Shown here piece by piece: positions 12,598 through 24,374 of a stretch of 64,000 nt of DNA. The position numbers and the translations under genes are program-made. This DNA is from Centroberyx gerrardi (lineage: Eukaryota; Chordata; Actinopteri; Beryciformes; Berycidae), in contig NC_136012.1 of assembly GCF_048128805.1 (NCBI RefSeq), forward strand, positions 10,700,621 through 10,764,620, read 5' to 3'. Within the stretch, counting starts at the first letter, position 1; each line of letters begins with the position of its first letter. The notes under the pieces were generated by a model, which saw nothing but the letters and a program-made list of their open reading frames with translations, was not told the DNA's origin and searched no databases.

Positions 12598-13188
12598 ATT
12601 TGAAATAACTACATTCAGGAGCAAACAACTACAATGGAATGACTTGTATTCTGCTGAACACCAATGTTTTTTGCATACGAACCAATCTCATACTACAAAG
12701 TAGAGAACATAAATGTGTTATTTATCACACGGCTCATTCAACTTACCAAAATATGACTGCGATACAGCCTACCTAAATATAGGCTTTGTTTTGTTCTTTC
12801 TTTCAGAAAAGATAGATCCTCAACTCTTTCTGATATACAGGATATTGAAACAGAAAGATAGACCATAATTGAAATGAGGCAATGTACACGGTAACGCATT
12901 AAAGCAAATAAAAAAGTACAGGAAGAAGGCAGAAAATGTATGACAAAAAAAATAATATATTTCGTTATTTTCCAACAAAACAAGTAACAAACTGAGGGTA
13001 ATGATTTTATCCAAATAGACATATTGCCTAAAAATGATGAAATTGGTGACATGCAACACTGTATAACAAACATTTCAATAAATCTCTAATAGACGTGGCG
13101 ATCAGTGAAACATTGCTTCTCGTTTGTAAGAAGACTAATTTTCATCTTTGTCCCCTGGAGATCGCACACAACACATTCAGACGCTTAT

Positions 13189-13209
13189 TTCAGCAACATG
13201 GACAGCGGC
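13189..13209 (+). promoter_or_regulatory. RE1/NRSE upstream of A4
   Basis: Reads TTCAGCAACATGGACAGCGG; compared with consensus, one change in the left half (AAC for ACC) and the usual central T. It lies 844 bp upstream of the A4 ATG. The rest of the interval 12598-13473 is AT-rich, matches the A3 and A5 intervals in stretches, and shows no other feature. Confidence 0.72.
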
Positions 13210-13473
13210 CAACACATATAATGGTGACAGAATAACGGGCAAAGAAGAGATGTATGTCAAGCCACCACACTGTCTTCAGTTATATATTAGTGCTCTCTTT
13301 TAACAAAAAGGCAAAGTCCATTAAAAAATACATTTGTTGTTGACTTCTTAGCATAAAATCATTTAAGTTCAAAGTAAAGCAAAACAAATGGAGGGATATC
13401 TTTTTCACACTTGGCTCTCGACAGTAAAGTAGGGAACCGATGGAGAAATATTTCTATCTCGTCATGCTCTTAC

Positions 13474-15855
13474 CTTTTCTTTGCTGGGTAAAGTCTGAGT
13501 CCGGCTAAAAGTGTCCCCTCCGTTAATACTGATCAGTTCCGCATCTACAGGCGGAAACGGCGCGGGGAAAACCACTACGTCACTCTTCAGTGTGTCTGAG
13601 CTGAAACACACGTCATACTGTTGAGTAGATTTAGAGTAAGACCAGCTCCCGTCAGGGTGGGTGGTGATCATTGGGGCGCTGTACCTGCTGAAACTGCCGT
13701 CTGTCCTGTGGCATTTGACAGCTATTAAACTGATGAGGCTCAGTAGAAAGATCACTGACACCGACACAATGGCGATCAGCAAATACAGGTTTAAATCAGA
13801 GAAGCTCTCCTCCTTTACCGGCACGTGTCTGAACTGAGTCTGGATGTCAGCAGTGCTTTCAACCACCACTACATCAATAGACACAGTAGCTGACAGGGAG
13901 GGTTCTCCGTTATCACAAACCAACACCACCAACGGGTGAGTTTTCACGTCATTGTCACTCATTCGCCTCTTAGTCCTGATTTCCCCGGTGCTGGTTCCGA
14001 TTCGGAAGAGGTTGGTTCCCTTGGGCTCAGAGATGTGATAAGAAAGCAGCGCATTGTAGCCAGAGTCTGCGTCTACAGCCCGGATCTTGGCCACAAAGTA
14101 GCCCGCTTCAGCAGAATAGGGAATGTTCTCACTGTTAACGGAGCCGTGCTCAGAATAGGGCGCGAGAATCCCGGGACTGTTGTCATTCTCATCCAGGATT
14201 AAAACATTCACAGTCACGTTGCTGCTGAGCGGAGGAACACCAGAGTCTGTGGCCTGAACTGTAAACTGGAACGTGTTTAACTCCTCAAAGTTAAAAGACT
14301 GCAGGCTGACTATATCTCCAGTCTCTGAGTTGATGTTTACCATTGTAGACAGCGGCAGTGAGTTACTATTACTGTCTAAAAATGAATAGCTCACCTGGCC
14401 ATTTTGATCGACATCAGCATCAACTGCTGATACTGTTTTAATGGTTGCTCCCACTTTACTGTTCTCTTTCAAGTAAACATTAATCACAGGCTCTGAGAAG
14501 CGAGGCACGTTGTCATTGACATCAAAAACGTGAACAGTAATGATGCTGGTGCTGGAGAGAGGTGGGGTCCCTTCATCAGTTGCTACGATAGTGACATTGT
14601 ACTGGGCCTTACTTTCTCTGTCAAGCGGCCCATTAACTACTAACGAATAATAGTTTTTGTAGTTTGTTTCCAATTTAAAGGGAGGTTCATTTGCAATAAC
14701 AGCCTGGACTACACCGTTTTCCCCACCATCTTTATCCAGCACAGAGACAAGTGCAATAGCAGTACCTACTTTAGCGTCCTCCTTCACTGTGTTCAGTAGT
14801 GACGTCACAGTGATCTCAGGAGCGTTGTCATTTACATCAATTACTTCTACCAGCACTTTACAATGAGCAGACATCGGAGGTTGTCCTTTGTCACTGGCCT
14901 GTGCGTGAATCTCAAACGCAGGATTTTCTTCATGGTCGATCTCACCTTTCACTAAGATTGCACCGGTTTTAGGATCAATTTGAAAAACATCTAATACGTG
15001 ATCCTGACCTTTACGTCGTAAAGAGTATTCTATTTCACTATTTAAACCTTCATCTGCGTCTGTTGCGTTCAAAATTAACACTGTTGTCCCCGTTGTCAAA
15101 TTCTCTAAAATTTGAGCTTTATACAAAGAACTACTGAAAACGGGAGCGTTGTCGTTATTATCTAAAACATTGATAATGATTTGTGATGTTCCCGACTTGG
15201 GTGGATTTCCTCCGTCTACTGCAGTTAATATTAGTTTTATACTAGCCTGTTTCTCTCGGTCTAAAGATTTCTGCAGCACTAGCTCGACCCCCACACTCTC
15301 TCCCCCTTTGTGTATTTCTAAAGAAAAATAATCATTCGTATTGAGCTTGTATGTATTAACATTGTTCTTACCAACATCCAAATCCGATGCCCCTATCAGT
15401 CCAAATTTCCCTCCTGGCTCAGTACTTTCAGCAATGTTAAGAGACTGTAAATGCTCAAAGAAAAAAGGTGCATTATCATTTATATCTAATACGTTTATCA
15501 CTAAACGATAAAGCTTCAAAGGATCATTGATTACGGCCTCTATGTTTACAGTACATTTTGTAGCCTTCGCACACAGCTCCTCCCGGTCTATTTTCTCACT
15601 GACATAAAGAACGCCAGTCTTGAGATTTACGTCGAAATATTTTCTCTTTGATCCGGTAACAATCTGAAACATCCGGGACTCCAAATCCTGGACATTAAGG
15701 TTAAGATCCTTAGCGATATTTCCAACAGAGGTCCCCGGGTTCACCTCTTCTGATACGGAGTAAGAGAGCTGTCCAAACACTGCTTCCCAGTAACAATCCA
15801 GCAGCAAAACCACTAGATACATCCCAAAAGGGCTCCTTCTGATCGGGAACAACAT
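13474..15855 (-). CDS. Clustered protocadherin, alpha-like, variable exon A5
   Basis: 794 residues, start [11 protein letters not shown] at the conserved ATG (15855); the open frame upstream lacks a conserved Met. Plan as in A2. The signal peptide ends AVFG rather than AVSG before QLSYSV, which leaves the small residue at -1 unchanged. EC2-EC3 are close to A3/A4/A6, with private changes such as [15 protein letters not shown] and LRRKGQDH. The EC4-EC5 linker is DVNDNVP. EC5 has LNTFQFTVQ where the siblings have LKTFQFKVQ. Ends LPSKEK in phase 0 at AAAAG/GTAAGA. Confidence 0.94.
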
Positions 15856-16117
15856 AATTATATCCAACGTGGATAAAACATAGATCCAAATCAGACCAAT
15901 CCCGTCAAAAATCAACGTAAGAGCGAAATACAACAATCCATTCTCTGTGCATTTGTAACGGCCAACGGGGAAATGGTTGTCGCACCGTTCTCTCTCGCCC
16001 TGCGTCTCTTTGTAACAAAGCCCTGAGAAATATCTTCATCCTCTGAATCTGGGAGGAGCTTCAAACCTCCAGAAACAATCGTCCAAATGTGATAGTCTAC
16101 AATGTCCCCATGTGGCC
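15856..16117 (-). promoter_or_regulatory. Promoter region of A5 with CSE-like element
   Basis: CSE-like 23-mer at 16095-16117 (+ strand core CTACAATGTCCCCATGTGG, then CC where A3 has TC); GGGAGGAGC at 16051-16059; inverted repeat CTTTGTAACAAAG at 16008-16020. The whole region is close to identical to that of A6. Confidence 0.65.
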
Positions 16118-16703
16118 ATTTGAAATAACTGCATTCTACAACTACATTCAACATTAAACAGCTACAATGGAATAACTTGTATTCTGATGAACACCCATTT
16201 TTTGCAAACTAATTTCATACCAAAAGACAGAGAACATAGATGTGTAATTTATCACACGGATCATTTAACTCAACGCAATATGATCGCGATGTGTTTTATT
16301 TATTTATTGTTGGTTTTTGTTTTTCAGAATTAAGGATATACCCTCACTTATTTCTGATATACAGGATAATGAAACAGAAAGCTTGGCCCTACGTGAAATT
16401 AGCAGGTTACGTGGTAACGCAGTAAAACATGTTAAAAGAAAATGTATAATGACAAATAAACATGAAAATATTTCCCTATTTCCCAACAAAACAAGGAACA
16501 AACTGAGTGTAATGATTTTATCCAAAAGGCATCTTGCCTAAAAGCGATGAAATTGGGAATTCACCATTCACCAGTTAATACCAAGGATATTTAGAAATGC
16601 CTAATAAGCGTACCGGTCAGTGAAAGATTGCTTTTCGATTGTAAGGAGACAAATTTTCCTCTTTCACCCCGAGAGATCGCACACAACACATTCAGACGCT
16701 TAT

Positions 16704-16724
16704 TTCAGAACCATGGACAGCGGT
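16704..16724 (+). promoter_or_regulatory. RE1/NRSE upstream of A5
   Basis: Reads TTCAGAACCATGGACAGCGG; one change in the left half plus the central T. 849 bp upstream of the A5 ATG. Between promoter and site, about 16166-16365 is nearly identical to 19680-19880 in the next interval, marking a recent duplication. Confidence 0.75.
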
Positions 16725-16988
16725 ATACACATGTAATAGTGACTGAGAAGAAAAAGCTGAAAAAGAAAGGTGTATGTCAAGCCACCAGATTGTCTTCAGT
16801 TATATTAGTGCTCTCTTTTAACAAAGAGGCAAAGTCCATTAAAAAACGACATTTTTTGTTGACTTGTTAGCAAAAAATCATTCAAAGTAAAGCAAAACAA
16901 ATGGAGGAGCATCTTTTTCACACTTGCGACTCACGACAGTAAAATAGGGGACCAATGGAGAAATATTTATTTGTTGTCATATTCTTAC

Positions 16989-19370
16989 CTTTTCTTTATT
17001 CGGTAAAGTCTGAGTCCGGTTAAAAGTGTCTCCTCCGTTAATACTGATCAGTTCCGCATCTACAGGCGGGAACGGCGCGGGAAAAACCACTACGTCACTC
17101 TTCAGTGTGTCTGAGCTGAAACACACGTCATACTGCTGAGTAGATTTAGAGTAAGACCAGCTCCCATCAGGGTGGGTGGTGATCATTGGGGCGCTGTACC
17201 TGCTGAAACTGCCGTCTGTCCTGTGGCATTTGACAGCTATTAAACTGATGAGGCTCAGTAGAAAGATCACTGACACCGACACAATGGCGATCAGCAAATA
17301 CAGGTTTAAATCAGAGAAGCTCTCCTCCTTTGTCGTCACGTGTCTGAACTGAGTCTGGATGTCAGCTGTGCTTTCAACCACCACTACATCAATAGACACA
17401 GTAGCTGACAGGGAGGGTTCTCCGTTATCACAAACCAACACCACCAACGGGTGAGTCTTCACGTCATTGTCACTCATTCGCCTCTTAGTCCTGATTTCCC
17501 CGGTGCTGGTTCCGATTCGGAAGAGGTTGGTTCCCTTGGGCTCAGAGATGTGATAAGAAAGCAGCGCATTGTAGCCAGAGTCTGCGTCTACAGCCCGGAT
17601 CTTGGCCACAAAGTAGCCCGCTTCAGCAGAATAGGGAATGTTCTCACTGTTAACGGAGCCGTGCTCAGAATAGGGCGCGAGAATCCCGGGACTGTTGTCA
17701 TTCTCATCCAGGATTAAAACGTTCACAGTCACGTTGCTGCTGAGCGGAGGCACACCAGAGTCTGTGGCCTGAACTTTAAACTGGAACGTTTTTATCTCCT
17801 CAAAGTTAAAAGACTGCAGGCTGACTATATCTCCAGTCTCTGAGTTGATGTTTACCATTGTAGACAGCGGCATTGAGTTACTGTTACTGTCTAAAAATGA
17901 ATAGCTCACCTGGCCATTTTGATCGACATCAGCATCAACTGCTGATACTGTGTTAATGGTTGCACCCACTTTACTGTTCTCTTTCAAGTAAACATTAATC
18001 ACAGGCTCTGAGAAGCGAGGCGCGTTGTCATTTACATCAGAAACGTGAACAGTAATGATGCCGGTGCTGGAGAGAGGTGGGGTCCCTTCATCAGTTGCTA
18101 CGATAGTGACGTTGTATCGGGCATTACGTTCTCTGTCAAGCGGTCCATTAACTACTAACGAATAATAGTTTTTGTAATTAGTTTCCAATTTAAAGGGAGG
18201 TTCATTTACGATTACAGCCTGTACTAAACCGTTTTTCCCACCATCTTTATCCAGCACAGAGACAAGTGCAATAGCAGTACCTACTTTAGCATCCTCCTTC
18301 ACTGTGTTCAGTAGTGACGTCACAGTGATCTCAGGAGCATTGTCATTCACATCAATTACTTCTACCAGCACTTTACAATGAGCAGACATCGGGGGTTGGG
18401 CTTTGTCACTGGCCTGTGCGTGAATCTCAAACGCAGGATTTTCTTCATAGTCGATCTCACCTTTCACTAAGATTGCACCAGTTTTAGGATCAATTTGAAA
18501 AACATCTAATACGTGATCCTGACCTTTACTTCTTAAAGAATATTCTATTTCACTGTTTAAACCTTCATCTGCGTCTGTTGCGTTCAGAATTAACACTGTT
18601 ATCCCCGTTGTCGAATTCTCCAAAATTTGAGTTTTGTATAAAGAACTACTGAAAACGGGAGCATTATCGTTAATATCTAAAACGTTGACGGTGATCTGTG
18701 ATGTTCCCGATTTTGGAGGATTTCCTCCGTCTACTGCAGTTAATGTGAGTTTTAGAGTATGTTGTTTCTCTCGGTCTAAAGCTTTCTGAAGTACTAGATC
18801 GACCCCCACACTCTCTCCGCCTTTGTGTATTTCTAAAGAAAAAAAATCATTTGGACTGAGCTTGTATGTATTAACATTGTTCTTTTCAACATCCGAATCC
18901 GATGCACCTATGAGTCCAAATTTCCCTCCTGGCACAGTATTTTCAGCAATGTTAAGAGACTGTAAATGCTCAGAGAAAAAGGGTGCATTATCATTTATAT
19001 CTAATACGTTTATCACTAAACGATAAAGCTTCAAAGGATCATTGATTACGGCCTCTATGTTTACAGTACATTTTGTAGCCTTCGCACAAAGCTCCTCCCG
19101 GTCTATTTTCTCATTGACATAAAGAACGCCAGTCTTGAGATTTACGTCGAAATATTTTCTCTTTGATCCGGTAACAATCTGAAACATCCGGGACTCCAAA
19201 TCCTGGACATTAAGGTTAAGATCCTTAGCGATATTTCCAACAGAGGTCCCCGGGTTTACCTCTTCTGATACGGAGTAAGAGAGCTGCCCAGACACCGCTT
19301 CCCAGTAACAATCCAGCAGCAAAACCACTAGATATATCCCAAAAGGACTCCTTCTGCTCGAGAACAACAT
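16989..19370 (-). CDS. Clustered protocadherin, alpha-like, variable exon A6
   Basis: 794 residues, start [11 protein letters not shown] at 19370. Six EC repeats, membrane segment and alpha-like stub as in its siblings. EC2 departs most from the A3-A5 set ([23 protein letters not shown] written in parts: [23 protein letters not shown]), yet EC3 is almost unchanged. The juxtamembrane stretch reads HVTTKEE where the others have HVPIKEE or HVPVKEE. Ends LPNKEK in phase 0 at AAAAG/GTAAGA. Confidence 0.94.
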
Positions 19371-19632
19371 AATTCTATCCAACGTGGACAAAACATAGAT
19401 CCAAATCAGACCAATCCCGTCAAAACTTCAAATTAAGAGCGAAATACAATAATCCATTCTCTATGCATTTGTAACAGCCAACGGGAAATGGTTGTCGCAC
19501 CGTTCTCTCTCGCCCTGCGTCTCTTTGTAACAAAGCCCTGAGAAATATCTTCATCCTCTGAATCTGGGAGGAGCCTCAAACCTCCAGAAACAACCGTCCA
19601 AATGTGATGGTCTACAATGTCCCCATGTGGCC
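19371..19632 (-). promoter_or_regulatory. Promoter region of A6 with CSE-like element
   Basis: CSE-like 23-mer at 19610-19632, core as in A5; GGGAGGAGC at 19566-19574; inverted repeat at 19523-19535. Near-identical to the A5 promoter, so A5 and A6 are expected to respond to the same factors. Confidence 0.65.
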
Positions 19633-20205
19633 ATTCGAAATAATTGCATTCTACAACTACATTCAACATTAAACAGCTACAACGGAATGACTTGTATTCT
19701 GATGAACACCCATTTTTTGCAAACTAATTTCATACCAAAAGACAGAGAACATAGATGTGTAATTTATCACACGGATCATTTAACTCAACGCAATATGATC
19801 GCGATGTGTTTTATTTATTTATTGTTGGTTTTTGTTTTTCAGAATTAAGGATATACCCTCACTTATTTCTGATATAGAGGATATTGAAGCAGAAAGCTTG
19901 GCCCTGTGAAATTAGCAGGTTACGTGGTAACGCAGTAAAACATGTTAAAAGAAAATCGATAATGACAAATAAACATGAAAATATTTACCTATTTCCCAAC
20001 AAAACAAGGAACAAACGTAATGTATGATTTTATCCAAAAGGTATCTTGCCTAAAAGCGATGGAATTGGGTACTCACCATTCACCAATACAAAGCAATTTT
20101 AGAAATTCCTAACAAGCGTGCGTGAAACATTGTTTTTCGATTGTAAGAAGACTAATTTCCCTCTTTGTCCCCTGGAGATCGCACACAACACATTCAAACG
20201 CTTGT

Positions 20206-20226
20206 TTCAGCACCATGGACAGCGGC
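20206..20226 (+). promoter_or_regulatory. RE1/NRSE upstream of A6
   Basis: Reads TTCAGCACCATGGACAGCGG, one of the best matches in the window (central C to T only in the first 19 bases). 836 bp upstream of the A6 ATG. The rest of 19633-20362 duplicates the A5 interval, with small deletions, and has no other recognised feature. Confidence 0.82.
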
Positions 20227-20362
20227 ATACATATATAATAATGACTGAGAAGAAAAGAGGTGTGTGAGAACTTACCAGATTGTCTTTAATTATATACTAT
20301 TACTCTCTATTAACAAAAAGGCAAATAGTTGGAGAAATATTTCTATGTTGTCATGTTCTTAC

Positions 20363-22747
20363 CTTTTCTTTGCTGGGTAAAGTCTGAGTCCGGCTAAAAG
20401 TGTCTCCTCCGTTAATACTGATCAGTTCCGCATCTACAGGCGGGAACGGCGCGGGGAAAACCACTACGTCACTCTTCAGTGTGTCTGAGCTGAAACACAC
20501 GTCATACTGCTGAGTAGATTTAGAGTAAGACCAGCTCCCGTCAGGGTGGGTGGTGATCATTGGGGCGCTGTACCTGCTGAAACTGCCGTCTGTCCTGTGG
20601 CATTTGACAGCTATTAAACTGATGAGGCTCAGTAGAAAGATCACTGACACCGACACAATGGCGATCAGCAAATACAGGTTTAAATCAGAGAAGCTCTCCT
20701 CCTTTATCGGCACGTGTCTGAACTGAGTCTGGATGTCAGCTGTGCTTTCAACCACCACTACATCAATAGACACAGTAGCTGAAAGGGAGGGTTCTCCGTT
20801 ATCACAAACCAACACCATCAACGGGTGAGTCTTCACGTCATTGTCACTCATTCGCCTCTTAGTCCTGATTTCCCCGGTGCTGGTTCCGATCCGGAAGAGG
20901 TTGGTTCCCTTGGGCTCAGAGATGTGATAAGAAAGCAGCGCACTGTAGCCAGAGTCAGCGTCTACAGCCCGGATCTTGGCCACAAAGTAGCCCGCTTCAG
21001 CAGAATAGGGAATGTTCTCACTGTTAACGGAGCCGTGCTCAGAATAGGGCGCGAGAATCCCGGGACTGTTGTCATTCTCATCCAGGATAAAAACGTTCAC
21101 AGTCACGTTGCTGCTCAGCGGAGGAACACCAGAGTCTGTGGCCTTAACTTTAAACTGGAACGTTTTTAACTCCTCAAAGTTAAAAGACTGCAGGCTGACT
21201 ATATCTCCAGTCTCTGAGTTGATGTTTACCATTGTAGACAGAGGCAATGAGTTACTGTTACTGTCTAAAAATGAATAGCTCACCTGGCCATTCTGGTCAA
21301 CGTCAGCATCAATTGCAGACACCGTTTTAATAATTACTCCTACTGGACTGTTCTCTTTCACATAAACATTAATCATGGGCTCTACAAAAATGGGTGCGTT
21401 GTCATTGACATCAGAAATGTGTACAGTAATAACGCTGGTGCTGGAGAGAGGGGGAGTTCCTTCATCAGTAGCTGTGATGGTCACGTTGTGCTGAGAGACA
21501 CTCTCTCTGTCTAGGGGCCCATCAACAACCAATGAATAATAGTTTTTGTAATTTGTTTCGAGTTTGAATGGAACGTTATTATTTGTGATCTGACATTTTA
21601 CTTCACCATTTTTGCCACCATCTTTATCGAGAACTGACACAAGAGCAATAGCAGTGCCTACATTAGCGTCCTCTTTCACCGTGTTACGTAGTGACGTCAC
21701 AGTGATCTCAGGAGCATTGTCATTTAAGTCCACCACCTCTACGAGTACTTTACAATGAGAAGACATCGGTGGCTGGCCTTTGTCACTGGCCTCTACACGA
21801 ATCTCAAAGGCCTTTCTTTCTTCAAAGTCTATATTGCCTTTTACCGTAATGGTACCCGTTTGATGTTCAATTTCGAATATATCAAGTATGTGGTCTTGAT
21901 CTTTGCTTCTCAGAGAATACACAATCTCACTGTTTAGGCCTTCATCTGCATCGGTGGCGTTCACAGAGACTACTGTTGTGCCTGGTGGTGTGTTTTCGGG
22001 AATTTGAGTCTTATACAAAGATTTGCTGAATACTGGAAGGTTATCGTTATTGTCTAAAACATGAATAACAAGCTGTGAGCTACCAGACTTCGGAGGATTC
22101 CCTCCATCTACAGCGGTCAGTGTCAGTCTAATCACAGGCTGTTTCTCTCGGTCTACAGCTTTCTGCAGCACTAACTCGGCAGACACACACTCCCCTGTTT
22201 TGTGCACTGCCAAAGAGAAATGTTCATTCTGGCTTAATTTGTATGTGTTGACTCCATTTTTTCCCACATCTGCATCAGTTGCCTCAGATAAAGCGAATTT
22301 CACACCTGGTAAAGTACTTTCTGCAATGTCTAAATTTTGTGATTTAGCTGTAAACAATGGAGCATTATCATTTACATCTAAAATGTCTACTTCGACACGA
22401 TAAAGCTTCAATGGGTTATTTATCACGGCCTCTACACTTACTGTACATTTGGGTTCCTCTGCGCAGAGCTCCTCTCTGTCTATTTTCGCATTGACGTAGA
22501 GAACCCCAGTCTTAAGATTAACCTCGAAAAATTTTCTTTTTGATCCGGTAACAATCTGAAACATACGGGACTCCAAATCTTGTACATTTAGGTTAAGGTC
22601 TTTAGCGATATTTCCAACAGAAGTCCCCGGGTTCACCTCCTCTGAGACGGAGTAGGAGAGCTGCCCAGACACCGCTTCCCAGTAAAGATCAAGCAGAACA
22701 AGCACTAGATGTATCCCAGTAGAGCTCCATCTACACGGCAAAGACAT
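20363..22747 (-). CDS. Clustered protocadherin, alpha-like, variable exon A7
   Basis: 795 residues, start [11 protein letters not shown] at 22747. This is the first group A exon in transcription order. It has the standard plan, with EC1 CX5C as CAEEPKC, and one extra residue in EC4 (TNNNVPFKL). EC2-EC4 are distinct from A3-A6 (for example [14 protein letters not shown] and ITNNNVPF). In the shared half it carries YSALLSY for YNALLSY and PLMVLV as in A3. Ends LPSKEK in phase 0 at AAAAG/GTAAGA. Upstream lies the 20 kb spacer. Confidence 0.94.
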
Positions 22748-22998
22748 AGTTCTATCCAGCCTGAACAAAGCATAAATCCAAATTGCCAATCCAGGTCAAA
22801 TATTTCAGACAGTAAGGAAGATATCAGTCGAAGTGAGCTTTAAATACAGACGGTATAGACGAATCTGTTCTTCCCTCGTCCGTCGTCTCTTTATAACAAA
22901 GCCTTCAGAAATGTCCCTGCCATCTGAAAACGGGAGGGGCCTAGATATGCCAGAGAGTAGCGCTCACTCCGATGGATCAACAGTGGCGCCACGTGGTA
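22748..22998 (-). promoter_or_regulatory. Promoter region of A7 with the most CTCF-like CSE
   Basis: CSE-like 23-mer at 22976-22998 (+ strand core CAACAGTGGCGCCACGTGG), which by eye is the closest in the window to the reverse form of the CTCF consensus (GCGCCAC..TGG). GGGAGGGGC at 22932-22940; inverted repeat variant CTTTATAACAAAG at 22889-22901. Confidence 0.65.
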
Positions 22999-23191
22999 AA
23001 AGAGGTGATGTGCAGAGAGCATTCAAAAAGCGATGTAGCCTCCTGAGGTTCTATTAAATCATATCAAGCATATTATTTAGTGTCTGGACACGAAAATAAT
23101 ATCATACGTTATCCAAACAACATAATATTAAGGTACTTTATTCCCATTAGAGAATATATGGTTTGTGTTTATATATGGCTGAACAAGAAAT

Positions 23192-23212
23192 TTCAGCACC
23201 ATGGACAGCACA
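23192..23212 (+). promoter_or_regulatory. RE1/NRSE upstream of A7
   Basis: Reads TTCAGCACCATGGACAGCA; perfect left half and GGACAGC right half, losing the G after it. 445 bp upstream of the A7 ATG, at the edge of the spacer. Nothing else was recognised between 22999 and 23327. Confidence 0.78.
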
Positions 23213-23323
23213 CTAGAGCATGTCATGAATGGAGAGCACTTTCTGTCTGGATGTGTGTGACATTGCCAAAACCGTCCTTCAAATATTAAGTATGTGGTCT
23301 TGACCCCCCCCTTCCCGACCCCA

Positions 23324-23327
<4 letters not shown>

Positions 23328-23399
<72 letters not shown>

Positions 23400-23424
23400 A
23401 CACACACACTTACACACACACACA
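23328..23424. repeat. (CA)n microsatellite
   Basis: About 70 bp of pure CA followed by interrupted copies. Very likely polymorphic. The short open frames of repeated Thr-His or Cys-Val it creates are not genes. Confidence 0.95.
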
Positions 23425-24297
23425 GCATCTCTCTACCTCCTTCTCCCTCTCTACCCCACTCCTTTTCCATTTTACATCTATTAATTCAGACATGAACTTA
23501 CATAATCGACTAAGCAAAGAAAGTAAAGGACTTGGTCTCGCAACATGAACATGACATGACAACAACCAGGTTTCCATAGATCAAGCCTTATATGTGGCTT
23601 GACATCAAATTTGTGTGATTCTTTTTTTTTTGGTTTATATCCTGCTGTCCTGGAGAAAATTTCTGAGTAATAATACAAGTCAATCAACCCTTTCATTATA
23701 ATGTCAAACTTGAAATGAGTAGAAAGACTAGAAACTTGTATAAATAATGAATGAATTCATAACACACAGTGTATTTTGTATATTGGCATTAGTAAACATT
23801 GACCAAAACGTTTTGAAATTAATAAGCCTTTCCATCTCACTGCACCCACATATCTCCCTCTCTTTTATCTCTTTCTCTTCATAATATAGCCTTTAAGGCA
23901 ATACATAGATTCATAGGGCCTTCCTATTCTACTCCACTCATGGACACAGGAGGGACATTTGTCTGCTGTGGGGTATTTTTGTGAATTCTGGTGTTTACCC
24001 ACATCTCCACAGAGACAGTAGTCATGAGCTTATGAACGTTCCCTCGTTTGTAATCCCAGGATTAAGCCCTGGATGCAGAAACTCCTGTCCTATTTCCATT
24101 CCCTAGGAAACATGATTTGATTTGAAAATATTAATAATCATCACATACTGAGTCACAGTCGTCTCTTCCCCAAAACGCAATAACAATAATAGCTCACAAA
24201 GGATGACCTGTGCACATAATTTTCATAATGTATGGCAAAATAAAAACTCTCTGCATACAAGGACACTGAGCAAAATGCACATGTAGGCTATGTATAT

Positions 24298-24298
<1 letters not shown>
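23425..24298. other. Spacer, no gene seen
   Basis: Single-copy-looking AT-rich DNA between two CA repeats. No open frame resembles a known protein, no Pcdh constant exon and no RE1 were seen. Confidence 0.6.
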
Positions 24299-24356
<58 letters not shown>

Positions 24357-24374
24357 CACACACACACACACACA
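24299..24374. repeat. (CA)n microsatellite
   Basis: CA run with one AAAA interruption near 24352. Confidence 0.95.

Noticed and set aside
23128-23548. Cys-Val and Thr-His repeat frames
   Set aside because: Translation of the CA microsatellite.
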